DNA of 64,000 bases from UBA11865 sp963749825 (GCA_963749825.1 CAVVOI010000020.1:1-64000); one strand, 5' to 3'; shown: positions 8,689 to 18,294, counted from the stretch's first letter. Numbers and translations: made by a program. Notes: generated by a model from the sequence alone, not told the origin.

Positions 8689-9114
8689 ATGTCAACTGAA
8701 CAGAATAAAGCATTAGCCCGTCAACTGGTGGAGGAAATGTTAAATCAGGGAAACATGAGTGTGATCGACGAGTTGTTCGCACCCGACTTCGTTGAGCACG
8801 AAGAACTCCCACCCGAAATACCGCCTGGTCGTGAGGCCCCCAAACTGTTGTTTACCATGTTGCGCAGTGCCTTCCCGGACTTCAAAGCCACAATTGAGCA
8901 CCTTATCGCCGAAGGCGACAAGGTGGTATTGCATATGACCTGGACCGGTACCCAGAAGGGCGAGTTTATGGGCATTCCGCCAACCGGCAAAAGCATGTCC
9001 ATTGGCGTGATCGACATCATCCGCATTGCTGAGGGCAAGTATGTGGAGCATTGGGGCATAATGGATAACATGGCTATGATGCAACAACTTGGCGCAATGC
9101 CCGCGACCGGATAA
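8689..9114 (+). CDS. SnoaL-like ester cyclase / polyketide-cyclase-fold protein
   Basis: A 141-residue NTF2-like fold protein of the SnoaL/ester cyclase family. Family landmarks are LVEEMLNQGNMSVIDELFAPDFVEHE, the PDF motif before an amphipathic strand, GKSMSIGVIDIIRIAEGKYVEHW, and a central TWTGTQKGEFMGIPPTG. Family members act on small hydrophobic ligands; many are of unknown function. An AAAAAAGGAGAATAACC ribosome site precedes the ATG. It is followed 68 bases later by a small ABM-like gene on the same strand, and the divergent BTAD regulator starts 216 bases upstream. Confidence 0.88.
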   Translation: MSTEQNKALARQLVEEMLNQGNMSVIDELFAPDFVEHEELPPEIPPGREAPKLLFTMLRSAFPDFKATIEHLIAEGDKVVLHMTWTGTQKGEFMGIPPTGKSMSIGVIDIIRIAEGKYVEHWGIMDNMAMMQQLGAMPATG

Positions 9115-9181
9115 AGCTGGAGTTGAGATACAATCAAATCTACTTTTAGTTATTCAAAACAAATCACAAGGAGATTTACAA

Positions 9182-9474
9182 ATGATTACGCTTTTTGGTC
9201 AACACGGTGTAGCGGATTACGAAGCCTGGTTAAGTGGTGCCAGGGAGCATATGAGTGATAGTGCTCGTGCGGCTCAATGGGGTATTGTGGAGTCGAGTAG
9301 GTGTATCGTACGGTAGATAGCAGCGGGGTAATTGTCGCCCACAAATTCAACGATTTGGAAACCGCTCAGAAATACGCCAATATGATGCAATCGCCAGAAG
9401 GCCTAGCAATGGTCAAGCAAATGGGGGCCAAACTTCCCTTAACAATCTGGCTTGCTGAAGAAGTGGAAGTGTAA
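9182..9474 (+). pseudogene. Small ABM-like protein, frameshifted
   Basis: From ATG 9182, after an AAGGAGATTTACA ribosome site, the frame reads ITLFGQHGVADYEAWL and continues for ~44 codons to a stop at 9316. Shifting frame near 9297 restores a second half (VYRTVDSSGVIVAHKF, then QSPEGLAMVKQMGA) ending at TAA 9474. Joined, they make a ~97-residue protein of the size and pattern of dimeric alpha/beta-barrel (antibiotic biosynthesis monooxygenase-like) proteins. One indel explains it, either a sequencing error or a recent mutation. It probably formed a unit with the SnoaL-like and the 9657 genes. Confidence 0.65.
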
Positions 9475-9656
9475 GGCTTCATCTTTATTCGCTGCAAGAT
9501 TGACTGAATGCTGTTGTCAATCTGCGTGCAAACATCTGTAGACCGCAGCGAAAGAAAGCCTCTTTAGATGCCGAGCGATCGCGTCTGAGGAGGCTTCCTC
9601 ATTATTAGGTTGTTGTTTTGATGAATTGCGGTCACTTCATCCAAATAAGGCGCAAA

Positions 9657-9935
9657 ATGATGATATACCTGTACCTTCGCCAAACCGTTAAGGATTATGC
9701 CCAGTGGCGTGAGGGCTATGACAATCATGTCTCGGCTCGCCAGGCCGGTGGCGCCACAGATGAAGCCTATGTGATGCGCAATGTCGATGACCCAAATGAG
9801 ATCACCGTTGTCTTGGGCTGGAGCGACCTGGAGAAGGCCAGAGCGTTCGTCCAGTCGGTCAGTTTGAAGGAGGCCATGCAAAAAGCCGGGGTCATCGGTC
9901 AGCCCGAGGTTCGTTTTTTGGAGGCCGACGGCTAA
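9657..9935 (+). CDS. Small ABM/cyclase-like protein
   Basis: About 92 residues from the paired ATG codons at 9657/9660, beginning M-IYLYLRQTVKDYAQW. The pattern (beta strand, helix with HVSARQAGGATDE, strand ITVVLGWSDLEKARAF, helix, VRFLEADG end) is that of small dimeric alpha/beta-barrel proteins related to antibiotic biosynthesis monooxygenases and cyclases. An upstream in-frame ATG at 9618 is possible, but the extra residues are not strand-like. It resembles the broken 9182 gene in size and fold and may be a diverged paralogue. The substrate is unknown. Confidence 0.7.
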   Translation: MMIYLYLRQTVKDYAQWREGYDNHVSARQAGGATDEAYVMRNVDDPNEITVVLGWSDLEKARAFVQSVSLKEAMQKAGVIGQPEVRFLEADG

Positions 9936-10018
9936 ACCGGTCCTGCTTTTTTATCCGTGTAGGCTAATTCCCCTTTCGCATGTTAACCAATTCCACTGCT
10001 TTTCTACTCATAAGATTG

Positions 10019-10048
10019 TGAGGCCCCGGCCGGGGGTGGGGCAAGGGA
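10019..10048 (+). repeat. Dispersed GC-rich repeat, 5' portion
   Basis: This segment (gaggccccggccgggggtgggg, then aaggg) matches 2321-2351 with few differences and contains the same hairpin. The 3' half of the unit is absent. Confidence 0.45.
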
Positions 10049-10136
10049 TTAGGATGTATTCCTGGCGTGTTCTGTCGAGATGACTGTTATTTGGCTGGCG
10101 TTTTTCTACAACCAATCTTCGCCGGCCTTAATGGCA

Positions 10137-10583
10137 CTAGAGGGCAGATAATTCCGATGGATTGATCTGGTCCATCGTGATGAACTTACTGGGCTCTACT
10201 TTGACGATGAGATTATTCACCTTCAGCATTTCTTTTAGTGTCGGCGTCTGGAGCGCTTCTATTCCGACGTAACGGCTATAAATGCGCTCGGTTAGTTTTT
10301 TAACTGTTACGCGGTCTTCAATTAACGTCGCCTGACCTTCGAGAATGACATACTTGAGTCGCAATCCACCTTCGGTTACATCTACTGCGATGGCGATGTT
10401 GGGGTTGCTTCTCAAGTTCTTAGCTTTTACTGCGCTGTGGCTGGTCTCGAAATAGAAGCAGCCATCTTCCCAAAGATACCAGACGGGCGCGACGTGTGGC
10501 CGGCCATCTGGGCGAACGGTCGACACCCGGGCAAGGTGTACGCCGTTCAAGAAGGCATCGATCTCAGATAACGACATGGCCAT
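10137..10583 (-). CDS. Pyridoxamine 5'-phosphate oxidase-family flavin/F420-binding protein
   Basis: A 148-residue split-barrel protein. The N-terminal helix SEIDAFLNG is followed by ARVSTVRPDGRPHVAPVWYLWEDG, the typical PPOX/F420-class opening, then the HSAVKAKNLRSNPNIAIAVD motif and a C-terminal strand-helix. Such proteins bind FMN or F420 and reduce or oxidise varied small molecules; the actual substrate is unknown. Actinobacterial F420 enzymes of this class look similar, so the cofactor is uncertain. The start follows an AGGAGTAATAACT ribosome site on the minus strand. It stands alone, with no operon partner. Confidence 0.85.
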   Translation of the reverse strand: MAMSLSEIDAFLNGVHLARVSTVRPDGRPHVAPVWYLWEDGCFYFETSHSAVKAKNLRSNPNIAIAVDVTEGGLRLKYVILEGQATLIEDRVTVKKLTERIYSRYVGIEALQTPTLKEMLKVNNLIVKVEPSKFITMDQINPSELSAL

Positions 10584-10958
10584 AGTTATTACTCCTCGGC
10601 TGCATGGATTCTTGCTCAGAGTATAACTTGTTCTGATTTGAAAATCCGCCTAATCTCGCATCGACTTACTTGTAGCCGATTCCGAAAGGTCACCAGAGGC
10701 AAGTGAAACTGCTTTTTGAATCCGCGAACGGGCGGGGAAGGACACCTTTCAAATTGAAATGGGGACTGTCAGCGGCCGAAGGCGTTCCTTTACCCTAACG
10801 TTTGATATGTTGGACTCACCCGTGGCTAAATTACCGAGCCTGTCATCGATACAAGAAATGACATCGCCGGCCGCCGGCCATCAGCGCCCGCTCCCCAACC
10901 ATCTCATCTCTGGTGGCAGTAGATCCGGCCGGCATGCCCGGCACGGATATATCCTTCG
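10584..10958. other. Intergenic stretch, nothing recognised
   Basis: These 375 bases hold the promoter side of the PPOX gene and the 3' side of the secreted-protein gene. I see no convincing reading frame, tRNA or strong hairpin. Confidence 0.5.
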
Positions 10959-11576
10959 CTAGCGAAAGACGATTTGGGTACTCGAAATGCCGTTGGTCAG
11001 GACCGCGTGGACGAAAAAGGGCTGACCGTCCTCCAGTTCGCCTCTGGCCACGAAGTTGATCATCGGATTATTCGCCGCGCCAGTCGGGTGCAGCGTTTCA
11101 TTGTAGAAGCTTGCCGAACCGGTCATAAGGGACGGCAAATCCCCTAGCTCGACAATATCCAGGTTGTCGTCAGCCATAGCAGCTTGCAGTTCTGGCCAGC
11201 TAACAAACCATACCGGCACAGCGCCAAGTCCGTGCAGCTTGATCTGGGTAGGATTTGAATTCCCTGGCTCGCCATCCCAGACGATGAAACCGTCCGTGGT
11301 GGGCGGCGTACAGCCGAAAGCGTTCCCAAAGTCATAGAACTCGAGAAGATTAAATCCCGGCGGCACACACTCTGGCGGCCGGTAGAAGATGATGGCCGCC
11401 CACTCATCATTGTGAAAGGCTTCGCCCCGCTCAATGCGGGCGTAGAAGGGCAAGTCCCCCCCACCGTCGGTGCGGGTATTGGCCTGGGCGCCTGACGGGC
11501 TGATCAGTAGAAAGGCCGCCAGGGCAGGCAGAAGGAGCAGGCCTACAAGACAGGTACTCAAATGCAGACGTCGCAT
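10959..11576 (-). CDS. Secreted protein of unknown function
   Basis: About 205 residues from ATG 11576, chosen because an AGGAGG site lies 6 bases upstream and a clear signal peptide follows (RRLHLSTCLVGLLLLPALAAFLL, then SGAQA as the cleavage site). A longer frame begins at 11687 but adds residues before the signal peptide. The mature domain has two Cys (PPECVPP, AFGCTPP) that could form a disulphide, and many aromatic residues (WAAIIFYRPP, FIVWDGEPG). I recognise no family. It is transcribed divergently from the XRE-NB-ARC regulator across a 264-base spacer, so it may be that regulator's target. Confidence 0.72.
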   Translation of the reverse strand: MRRLHLSTCLVGLLLLPALAAFLLISPSGAQANTRTDGGGDLPFYARIERGEAFHNDEWAAIIFYRPPECVPPGFNLLEFYDFGNAFGCTPPTTDGFIVWDGEPGNSNPTQIKLHGLGAVPVWFVSWPELQAAMADDNLDIVELGDLPSLMTGSASFYNETLHPTGAANNPMINFVARGELEDGQPFFVHAVLTNGISSTQIVFR

Positions 11577-11759
11577 GGTTGACCTCCTTATGCGAATAAT
11601 GATCAGGATAATACTGAGGGATATCTGGCAGGTATTCCGGTCTGTTTTGCCGCGATCCACTTTCCGTTGGCTCTCCTTGACCAACACCGACCAAAGTTAT
11701 AGTTTAATCATAATGGGGCAATGCCTGCCGTTGAAAGAGCCAGGTCATACAAAAGAGCG

Positions 11760-11788
11760 TACAGTTTCCCATACATTTGGCGTATAAT
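11760..11788 (+). promoter_or_regulatory. Candidate promoter of the XRE-NB-ARC gene
   Basis: A perfect TATAAT at 11783-11788 lies 53 bases before the start codon at 11841. The -35 candidate 17 bases upstream (tacagt) is poor, so recognition may need an activator or an alternative sigma factor. Confidence 0.4.
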
Positions 11789-11840
11789 GATGTTGGGAGA
11801 ATTGTGATCTGGCCATCTTGCATGGCAAAGGTGCAGGAGC

Positions 11841-14255
11841 ATGAATGATAAGGGTGAGGCCGCGTTTGGGGCATGGTTGAAGGACCGGCGCAGAATGCTC
11901 GATTTGACCCAGGTCGAATTAGCCAGTGAAGTTGGCTGCGCCGTAGTGACGATCCAAAAGATTGAAGCGGCCAAGCGGCGGCCGTCCAAACAGATGGCCG
12001 AAAGACTGGCCGACGTATTACAGGTACCTGTGGTTGACAACCCGGCTTTCCTTGCATTCGCCCGTCTTGGGTCTACAGGGCAGCGCTTTGTCGCCGTTCA
12101 GAACGACGGCCACCATACATGGCCTCGCGGGCAACACCAGCCAACCAACCTGCCCTGGCCGCCCACCCGCTTGATCGGCCGCGAGCAGCAGTTGGCTAGC
12201 ATCAAGCAGCGGCTGGCAATCGGAAGCACCCGCCCGGAAAATAGCCGGCTTTTGACCCTGGTCGGCCCGCCGGGGGTCGGCAAGACGCGATTGGCCATCG
12301 AGGCAGCAGCCAGCCTGGTTGTTGACTTTGCCGACGGGGTCTACTTTGTCTCCCTGGCGCCCATCAACAATCCGGAGAAAGCCGCCCAAACCATCGCCCA
12401 GGTTCTGGGGGTCAACGAGATCGGCGATCGCGGTTTCAGCAGCCGGCTGAAAGAGTACCTGGCCGACAAGCACCTGCTGCTGGTGCTGGACAACTTCGAG
12501 CATATCCTGGCTGCCGCGCCGTTGGTCAGCACGCTGCTGTCCGCCTGTCCCTGGCTAACGATCCTGGCCACCAGCCGGGCCCCGCTAGCCATCCGGGCCG
12601 AGCGGCAGTTTCCGGTGCCGCCCTTGACCTTACCCGACGACCATTCACTGCCAGCCGATCCGCAGCGACTGCTGGATTATTCGGCCGTGGCCTTATTCGT
12701 CGAACGGACCAAAGATACGACACCCGACTTTGCCATGACGGCCGGCACCGCCAGACCCATCGCCACCCTGTGCGCTCGCCTCGACGGCCTGCCACTGGCC
12801 ATTGAGTTGGTGGCCGCCCAGACCAGCCAGTGGCCCATTCAAAAGGTCCTGGAACAGCTCCATGGGCGGACGCTCCTCGAAACAGCCGGGCTGCGCGATC
12901 TTGCCGAACGGCATCGCACCTTGTACCAGGCAATCGATTGGAGTTATGGGCTGCTGGATCCAGCCGAGCAGCGGCTACTGACTTGCTTGAGCGTTTTCAG
13001 CGGCGGTTGGACGGCCGAGGCGGCCGCCTCAATACTAGGTGACCGCCCGGTTCAAGCAGCCCTGGAGCAGCACTGTTCACTGGCCGGCAAGAACCTGGTG
13101 GTGTTGATACGGCGAGATGACGAGCCGCGCTTCAGCATGCTCCAGACGATCCGGACCTATGCCCAGGAGCGATTAGCCGCCTCGGGCGAAGAAACGGCTG
13201 TTCACCGGCGGCACGCCGCGTACTATCTGTCGCTGGCCGAGCAAGCCTCGACTCATCTGCGCACTGCCGGCCAAATGCAGTACCTGGACTGCCTGGAAGA
13301 GGAGCGTGGTAATTTCCGGCAGGCGCTGGGCTGGTTCCTGGACACGGCCGGCGATGGCGCCCGGGGCCTGCGGCTGGCCGGCGCCCTGGCCTGGTTCTGG
13401 AATATGCGCAGTCATGTCGGTGAAGGGCGATACTGGCTGGCCCGGGCGCTGCAGGCCGGCGACCAAAACGCGGCCAGCGCCCGCATCCAGGCTTTGATTT
13501 CGGCCAGCGGGCTGGCCTGGCAACAGGGTGACCTGGTCGCCTCTCGCGTCTATTCTGACGAAAGCATTGCCTTGTGCCAGCGGTCAGGTCAAGCGGACAG
13601 CTTCAACATGGGCCTGGCTATGTGCGGCCTGGCCAATATCGCCATTTACCAACTCGACCGTGAGGCTGTTTACCAGGCCTCGACCAAAGCGCTGGCGCTG
13701 TTTAGCAAGCTTGAGGATCGCTGGGGGATGGGCCTGGCCCAGTGCCTCTTGGGCGAGGTCCCACTGCTAGGCCAGGACTATCAGGCTGCCCGCGACTGCT
13801 TTGCCAAGGGGCTGGCCTGGCTGCGGCCGACCGGGGAAAGCTGGGCCACGGGTATCGCCCTCATGGATCTCGGTTATGCAAACTTGCTGCTTGGTGACCT
13901 GGCGGCTGCCAAGGCCCAATTCGAGGAGAGCGTCGCCCTGCTGGGCGCTGTTGGCGAGCGCTTTTGCCGGGCGATGTCGCTCAGCTTCCTGGCCCAGATT
14001 GGCCAACAACAAGGCGAATTCGAGCAGACGGCCGCGTTATACCGGGAGAGCCTTGATTTTCTGAGAAAAATGGGGGTTGAGGCCAGCATCGCCGACGTGC
14101 AGTTTAACTTGGCCAGATTCGTTCAGGCCCACGGCTACCTTGATCTGGCCGAGCGCCTGTACCGTGAGTGCCGGGTCCTCTTCGCCAAACAAGGCAACAT
14201 GGCCCGGGTGGCCCAATGTGAAGCCGGCTTGACCGCTGTAGGCAACCAGTGTTAA
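11841..14255 (+). CDS. XRE-family regulator with NB-ARC ATPase and TPR repeats
   Basis: An 804-residue protein. Residues ~8-62 are a Cro/XRE helix-turn-helix (LDLTQVELASEVGCAVVTIQKIE). Residues ~110-400 are an NB-ARC/AAA ATPase with Walker A GPPGVGKT, Walker B LLLVLDNFEH, and the ATSRAPL and GLPLAIELVA motifs typical of STAND regulators. Residues ~450-800 are TPR-like repeats of about 40 residues. Such proteins are signal-gated transcription regulators, and in this phylum are numerous and poorly characterised. It lies divergent to the secreted-protein gene and is functionally parallel to the BTAD regulator 3.4 kb upstream. A taaccggtta palindrome overlaps its stop codon, probably by chance. 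Confidence 0.9.
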   Translation: MNDKGEAAFGAWLKDRRRMLDLTQVELASEVGCAVVTIQKIEAAKRRPSKQMAERLADVLQVPVVDNPAFLAFARLGSTGQRFVAVQNDGHHTWPRGQHQPTNLPWPPTRLIGREQQLASIKQRLAIGSTRPENSRLLTLVGPPGVGKTRLAIEAAASLVVDFADGVYFVSLAPINNPEKAAQTIAQVLGVNEIGDRGFSSRLKEYLADKHLLLVLDNFEHILAAAPLVSTLLSACPWLTILATSRAPLAIRAERQFPVPPLTLPDDHSLPADPQRLLDYSAVALFVERTKDTTPDFAMTAGTARPIATLCARLDGLPLAIELVAAQTSQWPIQKVLEQLHGRTLLETAGLRDLAERHRTLYQAIDWSYGLLDPAEQRLLTCLSVFSGGWTAEAAASILGDRPVQAALEQHCSLAGKNLVVLIRRDDEPRFSMLQTIRTYAQERLAASGEETAVHRRHAAYYLSLAEQASTHLRTAGQMQYLDCLEEERGNFRQALGWFLDTAGDGARGLRLAGALAWFWNMRSHVGEGRYWLARALQAGDQNAASARIQALISASGLAWQQGDLVASRVYSDESIALCQRSGQADSFNMGLAMCGLANIAIYQLDREAVYQASTKALALFSKLEDRWGMGLAQCLLGEVPLLGQDYQAARDCFAKGLAWLRPTGESWATGIALMDLGYANLLLGDLAAAKAQFEESVALLGAVGERFCRAMSLSFLAQIGQQQGEFEQTAALYRESLDFLRKMGVEASIADVQFNLARFVQAHGYLDLAERLYRECRVLFAKQGNMARVAQCEAGLTAVGNQC

Positions 14256-14295
14256 CCGGTTACCCTACTGTGCTTTGAGGTATGTTGTTGGCTTT

Positions 14296-16201
14296 TTAAG
14301 ACTCGTTGGCTTCTGTCGTAGGTGTTGGAGCTTCCGGCGTTGGCAACTCCACCCCTGGACCGTATTGATAAATGTTCTGCCAGGGAATATAGTTGCTTAC
14401 GAAGGTATCCTGGCGAATCAACTCACCGCTGGCATTCAAAACAGTTCGCCCGACCGTAACATCAGCGCCTTCAACCGCCCAATCGACCTGTTCAATTTCG
14501 CCCTCTTCTAACTCCTCGTTAAACTCCCATACATCAGGTTTAGGCGGAACGACATTAGCGATTATGGGATCATCCTTAATGATTTCCCTGCCCAACCCTG
14601 TGCTATAAAACTTGAAGGTCAGGGATGAATTGGCCTCGCTATAGTAATTTTCGATTAAAAGATGGTAAGGCGTATCATTAATGAAGCGTAAGTCCACCAA
14701 AGGCGAGTAAACGGTGGCATCCATGCCGGGCCCTTCACCATCATCATAATAGCCAACCTGGTAGCCATGCTGCCACCTTTCGACAATCGGAAAACCGGCC
14801 CAAAAAGCGGCTTGGAAAGCGGTGGTACTTACCTGGCAAACACCACCGCCGACGCCTTCGATGGTCCGGCCACCAAAGATAATCAGGCCCTGCTCGTATC
14901 CTTGCTCAGCGCTTACCTCGCCCAAGAAGTTGTTGAAAGAGAATTCTTCACCCGGGGCGATGACGATGCCATAGAAATTGCTCGCTGCCTGGGCGATATT
15001 GTGCATGCGTTCAGGCGATGACCCATAAAACCAGGTCGTGCTCTCGCTGACCAGTTCGGTGATGCCCAGTTCCTCGCCCGTTGCTCCCGCATGAACTATA
15101 GGCACGATCTCCTTCAATATGAACGGCATCGATCGGTTTGGCGTCCTTACTTGTTCGAGAAACTGTTCGGCCGTGGCATCGATGTCTAGGGCGCGGCCGC
15201 TAACGTGAGCTTCGACCAGGACTAGCTCTTGGGTATTGTCGTCAAAATAATAGCGGGCGTTGGTCGGATCCCTCTGCAATAACTCTGCATAAGGCCTGAG
15301 CCAGGCTCGCAAGGCATTTTCATCCAATATCACCTGGGTCGTCGCCTTGCCTTGCTCATCTTCAACTGTGATCACCCTGATCCAGGCGGTCAGATCTTCA
15401 ACGGGAATCGTCACTCGCTCCAGATCGACACCAGCCAACGGTTCCTGCAGGTACAATGCCATCGGCCCGTTCATGATTTGTTGAATCTCTTGGGCAGCGG
15501 AGCTCGTATCGTCGATTCGCGGCTGTGTTTCGTGCATGAGTAATTGGATCTCGGCCTCCTGCAAGGAGTCCAAGGCCGCCATTATTCGCACCCGCGTATC
15601 TACCAAATCCAAATTCTTGCCAAGCTGAGAAGTGGTGAAGCTGACGTTGGTTCCATCAAATCCAAGGTTGGCGTCCGCAGCCGGCTGGTTTATTTCTCCG
15701 GCTAGCTCGATGACGGCCTGGTCAAGATCGCCTTCGTTGAAGATAACGACCGGCGCTACCTGGGAGCCATAGTACCAGGCGCCAAATTGCTGCTTAAGCC
15801 GGTTGAACGGGTTTCCCTGGCGACCAATCTCGAAGGCGGAATCGACCGTTGTCTCGGCGTCAAAGGACATCCCCAACTCGGCCGGGGCAAAAGTCCAACG
15901 CCGATCCGTATTTGGATCGACCAAGGTGATCGCTTCTTGTTCCATGTAGGGAAAGGCGGCCGACCAACTTTTGTTGGGCATCATCTTTGCTCAGACCACT
16001 CAGGTCAACCCCCCAAGCTATCACGCCTGTATAGATGCTGTCTGAGTGCCGATACTCGTAGGAAGTAACCAGCAAGGCGACTAGAATGACAAGTAAAACA
16101 ACCCCAGTTACAGGCGTGAGCATAAACCAGCTTAAGTTGCGAGCTTTATTACTTTCTTTGACCGTCTGCCGACGGTGAGGGGTTGCTCCTGTCGCTTGCA
16201 T
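14296..16201 (-). pseudogene. VanW-family peptidoglycan-binding-domain protein, frameshifted
   Basis: The N-terminus (15860-16201) has a cytoplasmic head, one membrane helix (residues ~25-46) and the start of a PG_binding_4-type domain (GVDLSGLSKDDAQQKL). The frame is then lost near 15955. In the neighbouring frame the domain resumes (SAAFPYMEQEAITLV) and continues for ~550 residues: a second such domain, then the VanW domain (FNNFLGEVSAEQGYEQGLI, GGGVCQVSTTAF, RWQHGYQVGYY). One indel separates the halves, and joined they give ~635 residues, a normal VanW layout. VanW proteins are extracytoplasmic and are linked to cell-wall/glycopeptide functions that remain unclear. The long intact remainder suggests a recent lesion or a sequencing error. 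Confidence 0.85.
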
Positions 16202-16415
16202 TACCTCTTAACCATTACTTCAAGCATCTGAGTCCGGCATCGTTACCAATAGCAAAGGCAACATTATAACATGGAATATCGAGGACCTGTGTCAATGTTT
16301 AGGGTGGGTTAAGGCAACCAATAATTTACCCGAGAGATGAGGCAACATCTACTGGGGGTTAAGATGTGGTTGATGCGCTAAATGGATTTGATCTAAAGAG
16401 TTAGGAAATACACCA

Positions 16416-17261
16416 TTAAATATCTCGCGTTGTAAACAACCAAAGGGCTAGAAGCATTAACAAGAAGATATAAATGACAGAATAAACTATCATCAAGTCG
16501 CTGGGCTGAGAAGAGACGCCGAATGGGCCGGCAACTTCAAAACCCGAGACGATTTCTGGCTCAAAAAGGGTCGAAGCTTTTTTCCAGAGGACTTCGGTGG
16601 GCATGATGAGGCTGGTGAAGATGCCGACGTCGACGGCCGTTTCATTTCGCAGGATCGCCCCGATCTGCTCGACCCAACCGCCGATAAAGGCGATGCCAAA
16701 AAGCATGAAAGCCAAAGCGCCATTGGCCAGGGTCGATAGGCGGGTGCCACCGGTCATGCTTACTGAGAGGGCGACTAACCCTTCCAGGTAAATCAGCGCC
16801 AGACCGGCTAACATATTTGATAAAACAAAACCGGATCTCAGATAGACGATCAGCATCACGCCGCCGGGCAAGAGTAAGACGAATAGGAGAATGATGGTAG
16901 CGTATCCTAGCCATTTGCCGGCTAAAAGTTGCCAACGTTGGATGGGTTTGGTGAGCAGGCTCTCAATCGTGTGCGATTCGATTTCGCCTGAGATGGTAGC
17001 CACGGAAATCAAGACGGCCACGATGACGACAAGAAAATTTGTGGCATAGATACCGGCCAACGTCAGAAACCTGAGAGGAATCAACACCGACTCGCCTGAC
17101 ATATTTTGGGTGATATCTTGATATATGAAGTGAAATCCAAGCCCAAAAATTAACAAAAAGGCGATGCCCATGAGCGCGCCGATCCATAGAATACGCCGGC
17201 GTTGGGTCTCGCGAATTGTTAAGCGGGCCAGTGTATAGATGGACATAGGCTTGATTTCCAA
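16416..17261 (-). CDS. ABC-2 type transporter permease
   Basis: A 281-residue integral membrane protein with six hydrophobic segments (for example ILWIGALMGIAFLLIFGLGF and the C-terminal IVYSVIYIFLLMLLALWLF). Between helices 2 and 3 lies SGEIESHTIESLLTKPIQRW, the characteristic cytoplasmic loop of NosY-like ABC-2 permeases that contacts the ATPase. It is encoded 66 bases downstream of the ATP-binding subunit on the same strand, so the two should form one exporter. The substrate is unknown. A short alternative start at the internal ATG (MSIYTLARL) is possible. Confidence 0.9.
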   Translation of the reverse strand: MEIKPMSIYTLARLTIRETQRRRILWIGALMGIAFLLIFGLGFHFIYQDITQNMSGESVLIPLRFLTLAGIYATNFLVVIVAVLISVATISGEIESHTIESLLTKPIQRWQLLAGKWLGYATIILLFVLLLPGGVMLIVYLRSGFVLSNMLAGLALIYLEGLVALSVSMTGGTRLSTLANGALAFMLFGIAFIGGWVEQIGAILRNETAVDVGIFTSLIMPTEVLWKKASTLFEPEIVSGFEVAGPFGVSSQPSDLMIVYSVIYIFLLMLLALWLFTTRDI

Positions 17262-17327
17262 TCGTTAAAGGGTCTTAAAGTATATCAACATAAACAGTCA
17301 AGGCGGCCGGCAGGCTCAGCGGCTGAA

Positions 17328-18254
17328 TTAGGCATCGTACATTTCATCCCCGACGATCTGCAGAAATCGGTCTTCCAACGATAGTCGTTGTGGGCTGACC
17401 TCGTAAACTTCCTGGCCTTGTCCAACAAGCCATTCAACCATTTCAGGAATTCGTCGCTCATCTTTGAGATGTAGGTAGATCCGGCCGCTGCTTTCGTCCA
17501 GGACCACATTCTCTCCGAAGGAAGAAAGGCCATCTAGTAAGGCTTGTGTTGGCTGGCCAACCCGGATGCCGATTTGCAGACTCTCTTTCTCCAGTTCTGC
17601 TAAGGTAGCCACGCGAACGATGGTTCCCAAGCGAATGAAGGCAACACGGTCACAAGTTAGCTCGATCTCGCTCAACAAGTGAGAGTTCAGAAAAACGGTG
17701 ATCTCCTGCTTTCTTAAATCTTTCACGATGTCTCGCACCAGCCGGCGGCCCAAGGGGTCTAGGCCCGATGTCGGCTCATCCAAAAAAATAAGGTCAGGAT
17801 CATTTAACAAAGCCTGAGCCAAGCCAATGCGTTGCAACATACCTTTCGAAAAAGCGGACAGCTTGGTAGTCGCTCGATTTTGCAGACCAACTAATTCCAG
17901 CAATTCGGGAATAACTTTCTGGCGGCGGGCTTGACTCATGCCAAGAAGCCGGCCGTGAAGGTCCAGGAATTCAGCAGCCTGCAACCATTCGTGAAAACGG
18001 AAGTGTTCGGGCAAAAAGCCGATGCGTTTCCGGGTCTCTCGATCACCAAGGGGCTGATCCAACAGAAAAACGGTTCCGGCCGTCGGCCGAACGAGGCCCA
18101 ACATCATTTTGACGGAGGTTGTCTTGCCTGCGCCATTCGGACCCAAAAAGCCAAACACTTCGCCCCGAGGCACTTGCAAGGTGAAGTCGGCTACGGCGAC
18201 CTTTTCGCCGAATTCTTTGCGCAGCCCTCGCGCATCGATTGCTAAATCATTCAT
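17328..18254 (-). CDS. ABC transporter ATP-binding protein
   Basis: A 308-residue ABC ATPase. It has Walker A GPNGAGKTTS near residue 40, Q-loop region GFLPEHFRFHEW, signature LSAFSKGMLQRIGLAQ, Walker B LIFLDEPTSGLDP, and an H-loop in FLNSHLL. The C-terminal ~90 residues form the extra domain usual in ABC-2 exporter ATPases. It pairs with the permease immediately downstream. A strong hairpin lies between this gene and the upstream anti-sigma-like gene, so the exporter may have its own promoter in the ~110-base gap. Confidence 0.93.
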   Translation of the reverse strand: MNDLAIDARGLRKEFGEKVAVADFTLQVPRGEVFGFLGPNGAGKTTSVKMMLGLVRPTAGTVFLLDQPLGDRETRKRIGFLPEHFRFHEWLQAAEFLDLHGRLLGMSQARRQKVIPELLELVGLQNRATTKLSAFSKGMLQRIGLAQALLNDPDLIFLDEPTSGLDPLGRRLVRDIVKDLRKQEITVFLNSHLLSEIELTCDRVAFIRLGTIVRVATLAELEKESLQIGIRVGQPTQALLDGLSSFGENVVLDESSGRIYLHLKDERRIPEMVEWLVGQGQEVYEVSPQRLSLEDRFLQIVGDEMYDA

Positions 18255-18294
18255 GGTTGGCTGAAAGTTTACGGGTTTAGCCGAAGATTCAAAA

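Noticed and set aside
9556..9596. aagcctc / gaggctt inverted repeat between 9474 and 9657
   Set aside because: The 27-base loop and absence of a T-run make it a poor terminator; it was not listed as a feature.
14252..14261. taaccggtta palindrome resembling the LacI operator core
   Set aside because: It lies at the stop codon of the XRE-NB-ARC gene, far from any promoter of the sugar island, and only the 10-base core matches.
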